From assembly GCA_016712285.1 (NCBI GenBank), contig JADJRK010000001.1:4058761-4122760 (forward strand): DNA of 64,000 nt, read 5' to 3'. This DNA is from Planctomycetota bacterium (GTDB lineage Bacteria > Planctomycetota > UBA8742 > UBA2392). Made by a program: the position numbers and the translations under genes. Within the stretch, counting starts at the first letter, position 1; every line of letters starts with the position of its first letter. The notes below the pieces were generated by a model. It worked only from the letters and a program-made list of their open reading frames with translations, searched no databases and was not told where the DNA came from. Positions 51,574-59,901 of the stretch are shown in pieces.

Positions 51574-51963
51574 CTACTCGTTCTTGGCTTCCTCGTACGT
51601 GCTTTCGCGGCGAATGCGGGTCGTGACGCGCTTGACGTCGCGCACCAGCTTTTTGCGTTTGTCGGTGCCCTTGTGGCCCTTCAGCTTTTCCTTCACTTTG
51701 CGCAGCTGGCGATAGGCCTTGTCAATGCAAAGGTCCACCGCGGCGTGCATGTCTTCGCGGTGGTGCACGACCGCCGACAGGTGGTTGTGCGTGTCGGTGT
51801 GCAGGTTGATTTCGCAAACGTGGTCAAGGCCGTCCTGGTTCAAAATCACCTGGATGGTCTGGATACGGTTGAAGTAACGCTCCAGCTTCTCGAGTTTCTC
51901 CTCGGCGTACTTCTTCATCATTGGTGTGACCTTGACGTTCTTGGCTGTAATCGTGATGCGCAC
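51574..51963 (-). CDS. hpf: Ribosome hibernation promoting factor (HPF/RaiA, short form)
   Basis: A 129-aa protein with the HPF/YfiA N-terminal domain that binds the 30S decoding centre in stationary phase. RITITAKNVKVTPMMKKYAEEKL is the opening (first 20 residues cited); VCEINLHTDTHNH and AVDLCIDKAYRQL match the fold. It lacks the dimerisation C-terminal domain of long HPF, so it is the short type, with a basic tail. The start is a GTG at 51963 with AGGAG eight bases upstream; the longer frame to 52026 lacks this. It lies 86 bp upstream of yvcK. Confidence 0.93.
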   Translation of the reverse strand: MRITITAKNVKVTPMMKKYAEEKLEKLERYFNRIQTIQVILNQDGLDHVCEINLHTDTHNHLSAVVHHREDMHAAVDLCIDKAYRQLRKVKEKLKGHKGTDKRKKLVRDVKRVTTRIRRESTYEEAKNE

Positions 51964-52032
51964 GGAATCTCCTCGTTGGCTGGTAGCAGGCGGGCCGATT
52001 GTGGCGTGGTTCAGGCCATATGGCAACAGGGG

Positions 52033-52803
52033 CTAAACACCCTGTTCCAGCCGGTCTGCGTTGTAGTCATCCAGTTCTTTGAGCGCACGGATCTTGCGGG
52101 CTGTGCCCGTGACATCGTACTCGACCCGGCGCCAGATGAACTTGCGCTCGTCCCAGATGACATAGCAGGCGCGTGTGTCCCGGTCGCGAGGTTGGCCGAC
52201 GCTGCCGACGTTGATGATGTACTTCTTGCCCTTCTCGGCTTTGAACTCGTACTCGAGGTCCTTTTCGGTCTGGTACCGGAACTCCTGGTCAATCACGCAA
52301 GGTATGTGCGTGTGGCCCACGAAGCACAGGTCCTCGAACTGCCCGAAGATGTCGTTGAGCTTCTTGATCGCCTCGGGGACGCCCTGGCCCGCGCCCAGCG
52401 CGTCGTGCTTGAGAATGTACTCGGTCGTTGGTTCGCGGGGGCTGCCGTGCACCATCAGCGCCCCATCTTCACGGTGCGTGAGCTTCAGGCCTTTCAAGAA
52501 GCTCATCCGCTTCTTGTTCTTGAACCCGAACAGCCCGCCCGTCAGCGATTTCTTCGTCCAGCGGATGGCGGTCAGCGCCCGGTAGTTGAAGCCGACGGGT
52601 TCAAACACCACGGCTTCATCGTGATTGCCCATCAGGTTGATGCGAAAGTCCATGGCCTCGTCGATGATTTCGACGGGCTCAGGGCCGTATCCGACAAGGT
52701 CGCCAAGCGAGATGATGTCCGTGATGTTGTGGGACTTGAGGTCCTTCTTCACGGCCTCCCAGGCTGCAACGTTGGCATGGATGTCTGAGACGATTGCCTT
52801 CAT
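52033..52803 (-). CDS. YfcE/MJ0936-like metallophosphoesterase
   Basis: A 256-aa soluble phosphoesterase of the calcineurin fold. The metal-binding motifs are SDIHAN, GDLVGYGP, GNHDE, HGSP and GHTHIP. The layout DxH, GDxVGYGP and GNHD fits the family of cytoplasmic phosphodiesterases (MJ0936/YfcE). It differs from the three membrane paralogues and is not a member of that group. The start ATG at 52803 begins MKAIVSDIHAN. It lies 70 bp upstream of hpf on the same strand and may be part of that cluster. Confidence 0.93.
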   Translation of the reverse strand: MKAIVSDIHANVAAWEAVKKDLKSHNITDIISLGDLVGYGPEPVEIIDEAMDFRINLMGNHDEAVVFEPVGFNYRALTAIRWTKKSLTGGLFGFKNKKRMSFLKGLKLTHREDGALMVHGSPREPTTEYILKHDALGAGQGVPEAIKKLNDIFGQFEDLCFVGHTHIPCVIDQEFRYQTEKDLEYEFKAEKGKKYIINVGSVGQPRDRDTRACYVIWDERKFIWRRVEYDVTGTARKIRALKELDDYNADRLEQGV

Positions 52804-52890
52804 GCGCGCAGGCCACCAACCCAACCTCAAAAGCTGTCGAATGTTAGAGCAAGCTAGCCCGACCCGGGGGGGTGTCAAGTCAAGCCCCGC

Positions 52891-53772
52891 TTACACCGTC
52901 GGCAGATAGGCTTCGCGCCCCTCAAAGGGCTCCGGCGGGTACTCCACCTGCACCAGCGTCAACCCGTGGGGGGGCAGGTTGGGGCCTGCCTCCTTGCGGT
53001 CCTTAACGTCCAGCAGGGTCCCAAGCCATTCCGGTGATTGCTTGCCAAGCCCGACTTCCAGCAGTGAGCCAGCCAGCGCACGGACCATGCCCCGCAGAAA
53101 GCCGTTTCCGGCGACTTCGATGCGCAGCAACTCGCCACGTTCGACCAGTTCGCAGCAGGTGATTGTGCGCACAGTGCCCAGGGGGCGGGGCTTGCGCCAG
53201 GGCGGCGGCGTGAAGTCGCCGTGCGCCACGGCCGCCGGGCCGACGGTGTCGGCGGTAGTGTCAGGTTGGTCGGCGCCTGGGCTGGAGTCGTCGGGGCTGG
53301 CTTGAAAGCTCTTGAAGTCGTGAGTGCCAACGACCAGTGCTGCCGCGGCGCGCATCGCTTCGGTGTCGAGCTGCCGGGGGGCAAGGTGAGTGCGATCTGC
53401 TTGCAAGGGGCTGCGGGCCCGCGACCGCAGCAGGGTGTATCGATACAGCTTGGATAGCGCGTCGAACCGGGCGTGAAAGCGTGGATCAGTTTCGCGTACG
53501 GCGCGCACCGCGACATCGTCGGGCAATCTGGCGTTGATCGCGTTCAGCAACTCGCGGCACGGAAGCCGCGAGTCCACGTCCACATGGGCCGGCATGGCGC
53601 GGGCGTGCACGCCGCGATCGGTGCGGCCCGACGACTGCACGCTGACCGGGTGGCCGACGAGGTCTGCGACGGCCGCTTCGACGACGCCTTGCACACTGCG
53701 GTCAGGCCCCTGGCGTTGCCAGCCAAAGAAGCCTTTGCCGTGAAACTCAAGAGTAAGCAGAATCCTGCGCAT
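52891..53772 (-). CDS. truA: tRNA pseudouridine(38-40) synthase TruA
   Basis: A 293-aa TruA. The catalytic Asp lies in GRTDRGVHA (about residues 49-57). FDALSKLYRYTL and GTHDFKSFQA, then GNGFLRGMVRALAGSLLEVG, complete the family pattern. There is an insertion of about 35 residues after the FKSFQA motif, rich in Pro, Asp and Ala, probably a surface loop. The enzyme modifies the anticodon stem of many tRNAs. The start ATG at 53772 is the natural one. Confidence 0.95.
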   Translation of the reverse strand: MRRILLTLEFHGKGFFGWQRQGPDRSVQGVVEAAVADLVGHPVSVQSSGRTDRGVHARAMPAHVDVDSRLPCRELLNAINARLPDDVAVRAVRETDPRFHARFDALSKLYRYTLLRSRARSPLQADRTHLAPRQLDTEAMRAAAALVVGTHDFKSFQASPDDSSPGADQPDTTADTVGPAAVAHGDFTPPPWRKPRPLGTVRTITCCELVERGELLRIEVAGNGFLRGMVRALAGSLLEVGLGKQSPEWLGTLLDVKDRKEAGPNLPPHGLTLVQVEYPPEPFEGREAYLPTV

Positions 53773-53830
53773 TTGCTGATTAGGCCCGCAGACGCCCGTT
53801 CGTCAACTGGTGGAAGGCGCGGGTCGCTAG

Positions 53831-54461
53831 AGAAGGCACTTAGGCACCAAGGAGACAACATGTCGGCGTGGAATCCGCAAGAGGTTGAACGTGTCGCGAC
53901 AGCGATCGTGGACTGCTCGGTCAAGATTCACCAGACGCTCGGCCCGGGACTTCTCGAGTCCGTCTACGTCAGAATTCTCGTCCACGAACTACGGAAACGG
54001 GGATTGGATGTGAAGACAGAGGTCCCGGTTCACGTCCACTGGGATGGCGAAGACCTGGGCGTTGGTTACCGCGTGGACCTGCTGGTCAACGACTGCGTCG
54101 TGGTGGAAGCCAAGTCTGTGGAGGCAAATTCAAAGTTGCACTCGAAACAGGCGCTAACGTACATCTGTCCGTTGGGACTGCCCCTGGCCTTTGTGCTGAA
54201 TTTCGGTCAGCGCTTGATGAAAGAAGGCATCGAAAGAGTGGCTAACGACTACTACAGGTCAGTCGAGCTGTAGTTGTCATTCCTTTGTGTCTTCGTGGCT
54301 TCGTGTGGGCCCATTCTTCAAGGACTCGGAGTTACAGGTCGCACACGAAGGCACTAAGGCACAAAGGAAAGGCCATAACCAGAACTTCGAGCTACAGGTT
54401 GCTAGCTTGAGCGGTTTGAAGGGTATTGGCAGTTCTTTGTGCCTTTGTGTCTTTGTGTGAG
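53831..54461. repeat. Period-8 repeats around the GxxExxY gene
   Basis: The repeat blocks are built of octamers close to CAC(A/G/T)AAG(G/A). They occur at 53831-53854 (plus), 54281-54307 (minus), 54341-54368 (plus) and 54433-54461 (minus). The upstream block includes the AAGGAG ribosome site of the GxxExxY gene. In the downstream gap the ending GCTACAGGT of the gene is echoed twice (about 54331-54339 and 54391-54399). No other gene is present in 54274-54498. Confidence 0.75.
53860..54273 (+). CDS. GxxExxY protein (PDDEXK_3-like)
   Basis: A 137-aa protein. The naming motif is GLLESVY in HQTLGPGLLESVY (about residues 22-34). A PD-(D/E)XK-like nuclease core follows: YRVDLLVNDCVVVEAKS with D and E-x-K, preceded by a conserved hydrophobic strand. 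It has no known physiological role, and genes of this family are often surrounded by short intergenic repeats. Here AAGGAG before the ATG is part of the repeat. The product is a candidate nuclease for replication or excision of those repeats, by inference only. Confidence 0.9.
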   Translation: MSAWNPQEVERVATAIVDCSVKIHQTLGPGLLESVYVRILVHELRKRGLDVKTEVPVHVHWDGEDLGVGYRVDLLVNDCVVVEAKSVEANSKLHSKQALTYICPLGLPLAFVLNFGQRLMKEGIERVANDYYRSVEL

Positions 54462-54498
54462 CTCCAATGGCCCGTTCGTTGGCGGAAGGTCAGTAACC

Positions 54499-54822
54499 GT
54501 GCGCTACGCTGTGCTTGAGCATTCAGTGAGAAACGCTGTCCACTTTGACCTGATGCTTGAGGTTGAGGGGCAGGACTTGCTGCGTACGCTTCAGCTTGCG
54601 CGCTGGCCATTGGCGCCTGGTGACAGCGCTGCATGCAGCGAGCTGGCGCCGCACCGGCGCGCGTACCTGACCTATGAGGGCGAAGTCTCCGGTGACCGCG
54701 GCAGCGTGAAACGCGTCGAGACCGGCACCTGGTGGGCGGCTGACGGGCAGATGGTCCTGCAGGCAAGCGACGGCCGCGTCACCCGTCTGGAGCAACGCGG
54801 CCCGGAGATGCATGCAGGCTAG
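54499..54822 (+). CDS. LigD 3'-phosphoesterase-like domain protein
   Basis: A 107-aa protein starting at GTG 54499, with GGAAGG upstream. The segment HSVRNAVHFDLMLEVEGQD matches the H-x-x-x-HFD-x-xLE pattern of the LigD N-terminal 3'-phosphoesterase domain, and YLTYEGEVSGDRGSV follows as in stand-alone homologues. That domain trims 3' ends in end joining; the ligase and polymerase parts are absent and no Ku gene is nearby. Whether it is active is unknown. The last 4 bases overlap the convergent beta-barrel gene. Confidence 0.65.
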   Translation: MRYAVLEHSVRNAVHFDLMLEVEGQDLLRTLQLARWPLAPGDSAACSELAPHRRAYLTYEGEVSGDRGSVKRVETGTWWAADGQMVLQASDGRVTRLEQRGPEMHAG

Positions 54823-55880
54823 ATCCAGCGACCCGACCAGCTGATGCCGATCGTGAATGTCAGCCTGAAGTCGTGCTTCTTGAACTCGGGAGGCGGCAGG
54901 TTGTCGAAGCTGTGCTCAATCAGCAGGCCCGCGGTGAAGTAGCCGCCGAACTTGTATTCAACCAGCAGGGAGTTGTTGACGTTGATGTTCTTGAATTCGT
55001 CAAAGTCGAACAGGACCTCAGACTTGAAGTTCACATGCAGGGTGTCGTTCACCCCGACCCAGTCGAGCTCGGTGCGCGCGCGCGCGCCCAGGTAGCCGCG
55101 ATCTTCGGCGCCGCCGATCTGGTCTTCATAGGTGTAAGTCAGGTGTGCCGCCACGTTCCACCACAGCTTGGGATCGTTCAAGATCTGGTAGCCGGGGCCG
55201 ATGCCGGTGATGCTGCGGTAGTGATAGCCTGCGAACTCGTTGAGATACAGGTCTTCCGTCACTTCCACCGTCAGCCGGAAATCGAAGATGTACCGATACA
55301 GGTAGCCGAAGTGGTGCTTGCGTTCGCGCACCGGGTCGATTTCAAGGTTGCGGTCCTGGAAGTAGCTGCCGCGGCCGTACCAGGTCATGAAGTTGTGCTT
55401 GCCCGTGCGCTTGATATCGAAGCGGTACCCCAGCGAGTAGGTGTTGGTGTTGCCCGCCGTCATGGAAAACGTGCCCAGGGCCGAGACTTCCCAGATCGGG
55501 CGCTCGTCGGGCAGGGATTCGTTGATGCCGTTGACGCCGGCAAAGTTCTCGATCGTGGTTTCCGTGCCGTTGGTCCGGAACACCAGCTTGCCGTCACGCG
55601 TCAGCAGCTTGCCGCTTTGTTGCTGCTTGATGTCGTCACCAAGGCGAAGCGTGGCATCACGTTCGCCATCCAGCTCCAGCGACGCGACCTTGGCCACCGG
55701 CACCTTGATCGTGCCCAGGGCGCCCGAGTTGAAGTGGACTTCGCCGGCTTCGAGTTTCTCGAACTTGCCAACCAGCGTGTCACCGTCTGTCGTGACGAGC
55801 GTGTCAGCGGCAAACAATGCCCCGGCGAACAGTACAAGGACAGAAAGAAGCAGCGCACGCAGCGGTCTGTACATCATCAT
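54819..55880 (-). CDS. DUF481-like outer-membrane beta-barrel protein
   Basis: A 353-aa secreted protein with a signal peptide (about residues 1-25, ending FAAD). An N-terminal small domain (LVTTDGDTLVGKFEKLEAG, then TIKVPVAKVASLEL) resembles the small beta domain preceding DUF481 barrels. The barrel begins at about 130 with WEVSALGTFSMTAGNTNTY, and has regular aromatic-terminated strands to the end, closing with ISWSGRWI. DUF481 proteins are YdiY-like and often salt-induced. Start is one of three consecutive ATGs at 55880, 55877 and 55874. Confidence 0.78.
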   Translation of the reverse strand: MMMYRPLRALLLSVLVLFAGALFAADTLVTTDGDTLVGKFEKLEAGEVHFNSGALGTIKVPVAKVASLELDGERDATLRLGDDIKQQQSGKLLTRDGKLVFRTNGTETTIENFAGVNGINESLPDERPIWEVSALGTFSMTAGNTNTYSLGYRFDIKRTGKHNFMTWYGRGSYFQDRNLEIDPVRERKHHFGYLYRYIFDFRLTVEVTEDLYLNEFAGYHYRSITGIGPGYQILNDPKLWWNVAAHLTYTYEDQIGGAEDRGYLGARARTELDWVGVNDTLHVNFKSEVLFDFDEFKNINVNNSLLVEYKFGGYFTAGLLIEHSFDNLPPPEFKKHDFRLTFTIGISWSGRWI

Positions 55881-56012
55881 TGGCGAGCTCTCACCGGGCC
55901 ATGGGTTAGTGAACGACAGAACGAACCGTCTACACAAACAGTGCAATCGTGGCAACCGAAACGAACCAAAAGGAGCAGTTCATCCAGAATTTGTGATAGC
56001 GGCGAGACCCTT

Positions 56013-56519
56013 CTAGTCTGGGCTGTTGGCCGGCGGCTGTGGCTGCTCAGGTGGCATGTTCAATTCGCGGCTTCGAGTCGGGCTGTGCCGCCAGGTGTTA
56101 TCGGCCTGTTTGATGAACACCAGCCACGAGGTCTGAACCGGCGCCTCTTCACCCTTGTTGTTCTTCTGGGGTTTGAACTTGCCGTTTTCGTCCACGGGCA
56201 CGTAGCGGACCTGCACCCGGGCCAGCTTGTCGTCGCTTTGGGCCGAGTCTTTGACGGCTTCGATCTTCCAGCGCAGCCCCAGCTCTTTCGATTGCCGAAA
56301 CTGGCCGCGCAACGCGGGCTCGTAGGCTTCGCGCTCGTCGCGGGCCACGCAGCTTGCGGCAAGCTCGACGTCGCCCGACTCAATGGCTCGCGCATACACC
56401 TCAAGCGCATCTTCGGGAGTCGTGAACTTGGGCAACCAGACGACCTCGCTGTTGTTGGCGGCGTTCGAGCCGCAGGCGACAAGCAGTAGCAGCAGGCTGA
56501 AAATCGCAATCCAACGCAT
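56013..56519 (-). CDS. Lipoprotein of unknown function
   Basis: A 168-aa protein with signal sequence MRWIAIFSLLLLLVAC; the lipobox is LVAC and the next residue is Gly. The mature part begins TTPEDALEVYARAIESGDVE. That pattern (helix, then beta strands) fits an NTF2-like or DUF4878-type lipoprotein. The C-terminal tail is proline-rich. It lies 20 bp downstream of the tRNA-Pro terminator and is transcribed in the same direction, so it needs its own promoter or read-through. Confidence 0.75.
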   Translation of the reverse strand: MRWIAIFSLLLLLVACGSNAANNSEVVWLPKFTTPEDALEVYARAIESGDVELAASCVARDEREAYEPALRGQFRQSKELGLRWKIEAVKDSAQSDDKLARVQVRYVPVDENGKFKPQKNNKGEEAPVQTSWLVFIKQADNTWRHSPTRSRELNMPPEQPQPPANSPD

Positions 56520-56539
56520 GGGTTCGTGTCCTAAGCAAA

Positions 56540-56561
56540 GCGCCCGGTTTGGGCCGGGCGC
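56540..56561 (-). terminator. Terminator after tRNA-Pro
   Basis: An 8-bp stem GCGCCCGG/CCGGGCGC with a 6-nt loop lies 9 bp beyond the CCA end of tRNA-Pro on the minus strand and is followed by TTTGCTT. It would end the tRNA transcript just before the lipoprotein gene. Confidence 0.7.
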
Positions 56562-56569
56562 CGGTTTTC

Positions 56570-56646
<77 letters not shown>

Positions 56647-56734
56647 ATGGGTCCGAAAGTAGCCCCGCGTGTCTACAGCGTCAAGGCGGGGAGACCATGC
56701 ACGCACATAACGCGCCACGGTTGCAGCCGCGCAA

Positions 56735-57730
56735 TCACCCGCCCGCGAGCCATGAACGTATCTGGCCCGGGCTGAAAATCCCGTCCTCAGTGATCAGCCC
56801 CGTGATCAGCCCGGCCGGTGTTACATCGAACGCCGGGTTGAACACCTTCGCGCCGGCTGGCACGAGCTGCGTCGGCCCAAGGCGCCGAAGCTCAGACTCA
56901 GACCGTTCTTCGATCGGGATCTCATTGCCCGATGCCAGTGCCGCGTCGAACGTGCTGCGCGGTGCGGCCACATAGAACGGAATGTCGTGATGCCTGGCCG
57001 CAACGGCCACGCCGTAGGTGCCGATCTTGTTGGCGGCATCGCCGTTGGCGGCGATGCGGTCGGCGCCGGTGATCACAAGCTGCACTCTGCCCGCGCGCAT
57101 GACGCTGGCCGCCATGCCGTCGCCGATCACGGTGACGTCGATGCCCTGTTCAGACAGTTCAAACGAAGTCAGGCGAGCACCCTGCAACAGTGGCCGCGTC
57201 TCGTCGGCAAACACGCGGAACTTGACGCCGTTGGCGTGTGCGACGTACATCGGGGCCAGTGCGGTGCCCATGCCGGCTGTTGCCAGCGCGCCCGCGTTGC
57301 AATGCGTCAGCAGGCCCATGCCGTTGCGAATCAGGGCGGCACCGTGCTGACCGATGCGGCGACAAGTGTCCTCGTCTGACGCGTGAATGCGCTTGGCCTC
57401 GGCCAGGGCCTTTTTGACATCGCCCTCGGCGACGGATTTCACGCGCTCGACGGCCCAGCGCAGGTTGACCGCAGTCGGGCGGGCATCGGCGAGGCGCTCA
57501 AGGCCGGCGGCACCCAGGCCGCTGCGCAGCGCAATCACGCAGCCGTATGCACCGGCCACACCGATCGCAGGTGCGCCACGCACGGCCAGGCGCACAATTG
57601 CGTCGATCACTCCGTCGAGGTCTGTCAGCTCAAGCAGCCTCAGTTCAGAGGGCAGCAGCGTCTGTTCAATGATGACGAGCGCGCCGGTGCGCGCGTCGCC
57701 GCGCCAGCTGACGGTGGGGGGCATGGCCAT
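56735..57730 (-). CDS. mtnA: S-methyl-5-thioribose-1-phosphate isomerase
   Basis: A 331-aa MtnA, which isomerises methylthioribose 1-phosphate to the ribulose form in methionine salvage. The family motifs are present: VRGAPAIGVAGAYG, THCNAGALATAGMGTA with the catalytic Cys, and TGADRIAANGDAANKIGTYG with the catalytic Asp. ATG 57730 has a GAAGG site six bases upstream; an in-frame TTG at 57736 is less likely. Other methionine-salvage genes are not in the window. Confidence 0.95.
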   Translation of the reverse strand: MAMPPTVSWRGDARTGALVIIEQTLLPSELRLLELTDLDGVIDAIVRLAVRGAPAIGVAGAYGCVIALRSGLGAAGLERLADARPTAVNLRWAVERVKSVAEGDVKKALAEAKRIHASDEDTCRRIGQHGAALIRNGMGLLTHCNAGALATAGMGTALAPMYVAHANGVKFRVFADETRPLLQGARLTSFELSEQGIDVTVIGDGMAASVMRAGRVQLVITGADRIAANGDAANKIGTYGVAVAARHHDIPFYVAAPRSTFDAALASGNEIPIEERSESELRRLGPTQLVPAGAKVFNPAFDVTPAGLITGLITEDGIFSPGQIRSWLAGG

Positions 57731-57798
57731 AGGCAATCCTTCGCTTTCAGAGGGTGCGCATACTATATTGAGATTGAACCCATTCCTTGAGCATACCC

Positions 57799-58386
57799 AT
57801 GGCGAAACGATCAGAGCCCGAACCTGCCTCGGAAGAGGCGCTGCTGGCCGAAGAGCAGCAATCCGACGAACAGTTGCTCGAAGGCCTTCTGGATGACACC
57901 CACAAGGTGCTCAAACAGGCTGTGGACCGCGCCGGTCCCAAGCGCATTTCGCGCGCCTTGGATGTCAGCCTGAGCCTGGTCTACAAGTGGACCCAGCCGC
58001 CGCGCACCAAGAAAAACCCCAGCGCCAGCGGCGCCCGCAACCCGCTGGACAAGCTGGTGACGATGTTTCACCTGAGCCAGGACCTCGAGATTATCCACTT
58101 TCTGTGTCGCGTGGCGCGCGGCTACTACACGTCCAACCCCGTGCACGGCCCGGAGCAGACGCAGAACTTTGTGTCGGCCACGATCAGCTCGTTGAACGAC
58201 TTTGCCGACATGATCCACCACGCCGAAAAGTCCCTGACCGGCGATGGCAGGATTGACGACGACGAATCCAAGAAGCTGCGCCGCATGTGGGACAAGCTGA
58301 AGGGGCGGCTGGAGAACTTCATCGTCGCCTGCGAAGAAGGCCAATTCAACAAGGACGAGCGGGGCGCAGACAGCGAAGAAGAATAG
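57799..58386 (+). CDS. Helix-turn-helix regulator resembling phage CII
   Basis: A 195-aa protein. An acidic N-terminal segment is followed by a helix-turn-helix: GPKRISRALDVSLSLVYKWT (about residues 47-66). Then comes SGARNPLDKLVTMFHL and a helix ending in ARGYYTSNP, matching the order of phage CII-type regulators (YKW, ARNPLD, then GGFFV.NP). The C-terminal region is helical and acidic. It is divergent from mtnA (68-bp gap). It lies 51 bp upstream of another small gene and is probably co-transcribed. Confidence 0.75.
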   Translation: MAKRSEPEPASEEALLAEEQQSDEQLLEGLLDDTHKVLKQAVDRAGPKRISRALDVSLSLVYKWTQPPRTKKNPSASGARNPLDKLVTMFHLSQDLEIIHFLCRVARGYYTSNPVHGPEQTQNFVSATISSLNDFADMIHHAEKSLTGDGRIDDDESKKLRRMWDKLKGRLENFIVACEEGQFNKDERGADSEEE

Positions 58387-58437
58387 GGCGCCCGCACGCA
58401 GGGCCGGCAGCACCAGGTTTCAACCGGGACGAGCTTC

Positions 58438-58887
58438 ATGAGCGACAGAATGCCGATTCCTGACATCGACGACACCGGCCTGCGCGAGCACATACTCAGG
58501 CTGCGCGGCCTTGTCGCCGAAGAAACCATCGAGACGCTGCGCATGGTGCGCCTTGAGCACATCGTGAACCCGCGCGGCAAGATGGTTGAGTATGACCAGC
58601 AGGCTTTCCGGGCCTGGGTGATCGCGTGGTTGAACTCGCTTGAGACGGTGCTGTGCGCGCACCTGGCGCTGTTGACCAAGCAGGTGTTCGACAGCAAGAC
58701 CGAGCTTGAGCCGATTGTCGCGCACCCCAAGATGCTGCTGGACCAGATCGATGACATCCGGCGCGCCCTCGAGATCATCCTGGAAGCCGAGCCCGAGATG
58801 ACGCCGCAGCCGGCAACGGGCCAGCACGCAAAGGTCAAAGAACAGCCCGAAGATGCCGCCGAAGACTCGGCGGGCAAGAAGAAGTAG
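58438..58887 (+). CDS. Hypothetical helical protein
   Basis: A 149-aa, mostly helical, soluble protein (VAEETIETLRMVRLEHI, DQQAFRAWVIAWLNSLETVL, IDDIRRALEIILEAE) with a charged low-complexity end. It contains no recognised domain. It follows the CII-like regulator in the same direction, with a bidirectional terminator behind it. A partner role for the regulator is a guess from position only. Confidence 0.65.
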   Translation: MSDRMPIPDIDDTGLREHILRLRGLVAEETIETLRMVRLEHIVNPRGKMVEYDQQAFRAWVIAWLNSLETVLCAHLALLTKQVFDSKTELEPIVAHPKMLLDQIDDIRRALEIILEAEPEMTPQPATGQHAKVKEQPEDAAEDSAGKKK

Positions 58888-58902
58888 CAGCCAGAAAAAT
58901 CA

Positions 58903-58928
58903 AAACGCCCGCATGTCTGCGGGCGTTT
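58903..58928. terminator. Bidirectional terminator
   Basis: A perfect 10-bp stem AAACGCCCGC/GCGGGCGTTT, loop ATGTCT, lies between the convergent genes ending at 58887 and 58946. Base pairs A-T at the foot give a T-run in both directions. Confidence 0.85.
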
Positions 58929-58945
58929 CGCTTTCGTGCTGCGGT

Positions 58946-59707
58946 TTACTTGCGCGGCGGGATCAGGCTGCTGCGCTCGACGGTTTCGCCGGCCGGCTTC
59001 TCTTCTTTGCTGGCGGGCTGGCTGGCCTGTGCGGGCGCGGTGCCGTACTCAGGGAGGCTGACCTGCTCGCCACCCTTGAGGCGGTCGCCCCAGGCAAGCT
59101 CGGGGTTGGCGTCGACAATCTTGCGAAACAGGTACATGTTGCCGTAGTACTCAATCGCCAGGCTGTAGGCGGTGTCGCCGGCTTCGGCAGTCACGGTGCG
59201 TGCGGGAAACCACTCGCCCTTTGACTTGGTTTCTGCGGCTTTCACAGCCTCGGCGCCGCCGGGCCCGCTCGGAATCTTGATGGTCTGGCCGACGCGCAAC
59301 TTGTGGGCGTTGGAGGCATCCAGTCCTTCGTTGATTTTGTAGATGTCCTCGACCTTGCAGCCGTACTGGACAGCCAGCTTGCTGACCATGTCGCCGGGCT
59401 GGATCTTGTGTTCGACCACGCCGCCGGTTGCTGCGGGCTTGGGCTCAACCTTGGGCTCGGGCTTCGGCTCCGGCTTGACTTCAGGCGTGGGAAGCGGGTC
59501 CGAGTTCAGGGGTGGCGTGACCACGTCATAGCCAAGCACGTTGGACGACTTCACCGGGGTGGCGTCCACGGGCTTGATGTCTTCAGTCTTGGACGTTGTG
59601 TCCTCAGTCGGCTCGTCGATACCGGGGCTGAAAAGCGCAGCCGCAAGCAACCCGACCAGTACAAGGCCGGCTGCTGCGACGACCATCGAAATGCGGCTCT
59701 TTGTCAT
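58946..59707 (-). CDS. Membrane-anchored LysM-domain protein
   Basis: A 253-aa protein with one N-terminal membrane span (MVVAAAGLVLVGLLAAALF), a Pro/Glu/Lys-rich linker (about 65-95) and two LysM-type modules. The first is clear: HKIQPGDMVSKLAVQYGC through GQTIKIPSG (about 97-143). A second, weaker one at about 165-215 (TAEAGDTAYSLAIEYYGN through GEQVSLPEY) is more divergent. LysM modules bind peptidoglycan. The ATG at 59707 has AAGGAG upstream. It would tether the cell membrane to the wall (inference). Confidence 0.88.
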   Translation of the reverse strand: MTKSRISMVVAAAGLVLVGLLAAALFSPGIDEPTEDTTSKTEDIKPVDATPVKSSNVLGYDVVTPPLNSDPLPTPEVKPEPKPEPKVEPKPAATGGVVEHKIQPGDMVSKLAVQYGCKVEDIYKINEGLDASNAHKLRVGQTIKIPSGPGGAEAVKAAETKSKGEWFPARTVTAEAGDTAYSLAIEYYGNMYLFRKIVDANPELAWGDRLKGGEQVSLPEYGTAPAQASQPASKEEKPAGETVERSSLIPPRK

Positions 59708-59857
59708 CGTGTCTCCTTCAAGAAATCGTCCGTGGACGTGGGTGGCGCTTGTGTGCGCCCGGGCCAAGGGGACCGGACGGTATCCCTGCATTCGGCAGGG
59801 TGCTTTGCGCGACTTTGGGAAAAAAGCGAAAGCGGTTTTATCCGGACGCAAATGAAA

Positions 59858-59884
59858 CCGGGCCGGGCATAGCGCCCGGCCCGG
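59858..59884 (-). terminator. Terminator
   Basis: An 11-bp stem CCGGGCCGGGC/GCCCGGCCCGG with loop ATAGC; read on the minus strand it is followed by TTTCATTT. It serves the EF-hand gene that stops at 59902. Confidence 0.85.
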
Positions 59885-59901
59885 CTTGGAAGGCTGACAG
59901 C

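Noticed and set aside
53831..54461. CRISPR or tandem operator array around the GxxExxY gene
   Set aside because: The repeats are period-8 without spacers, occur in both orientations and flank a gene, so neither idea fits.
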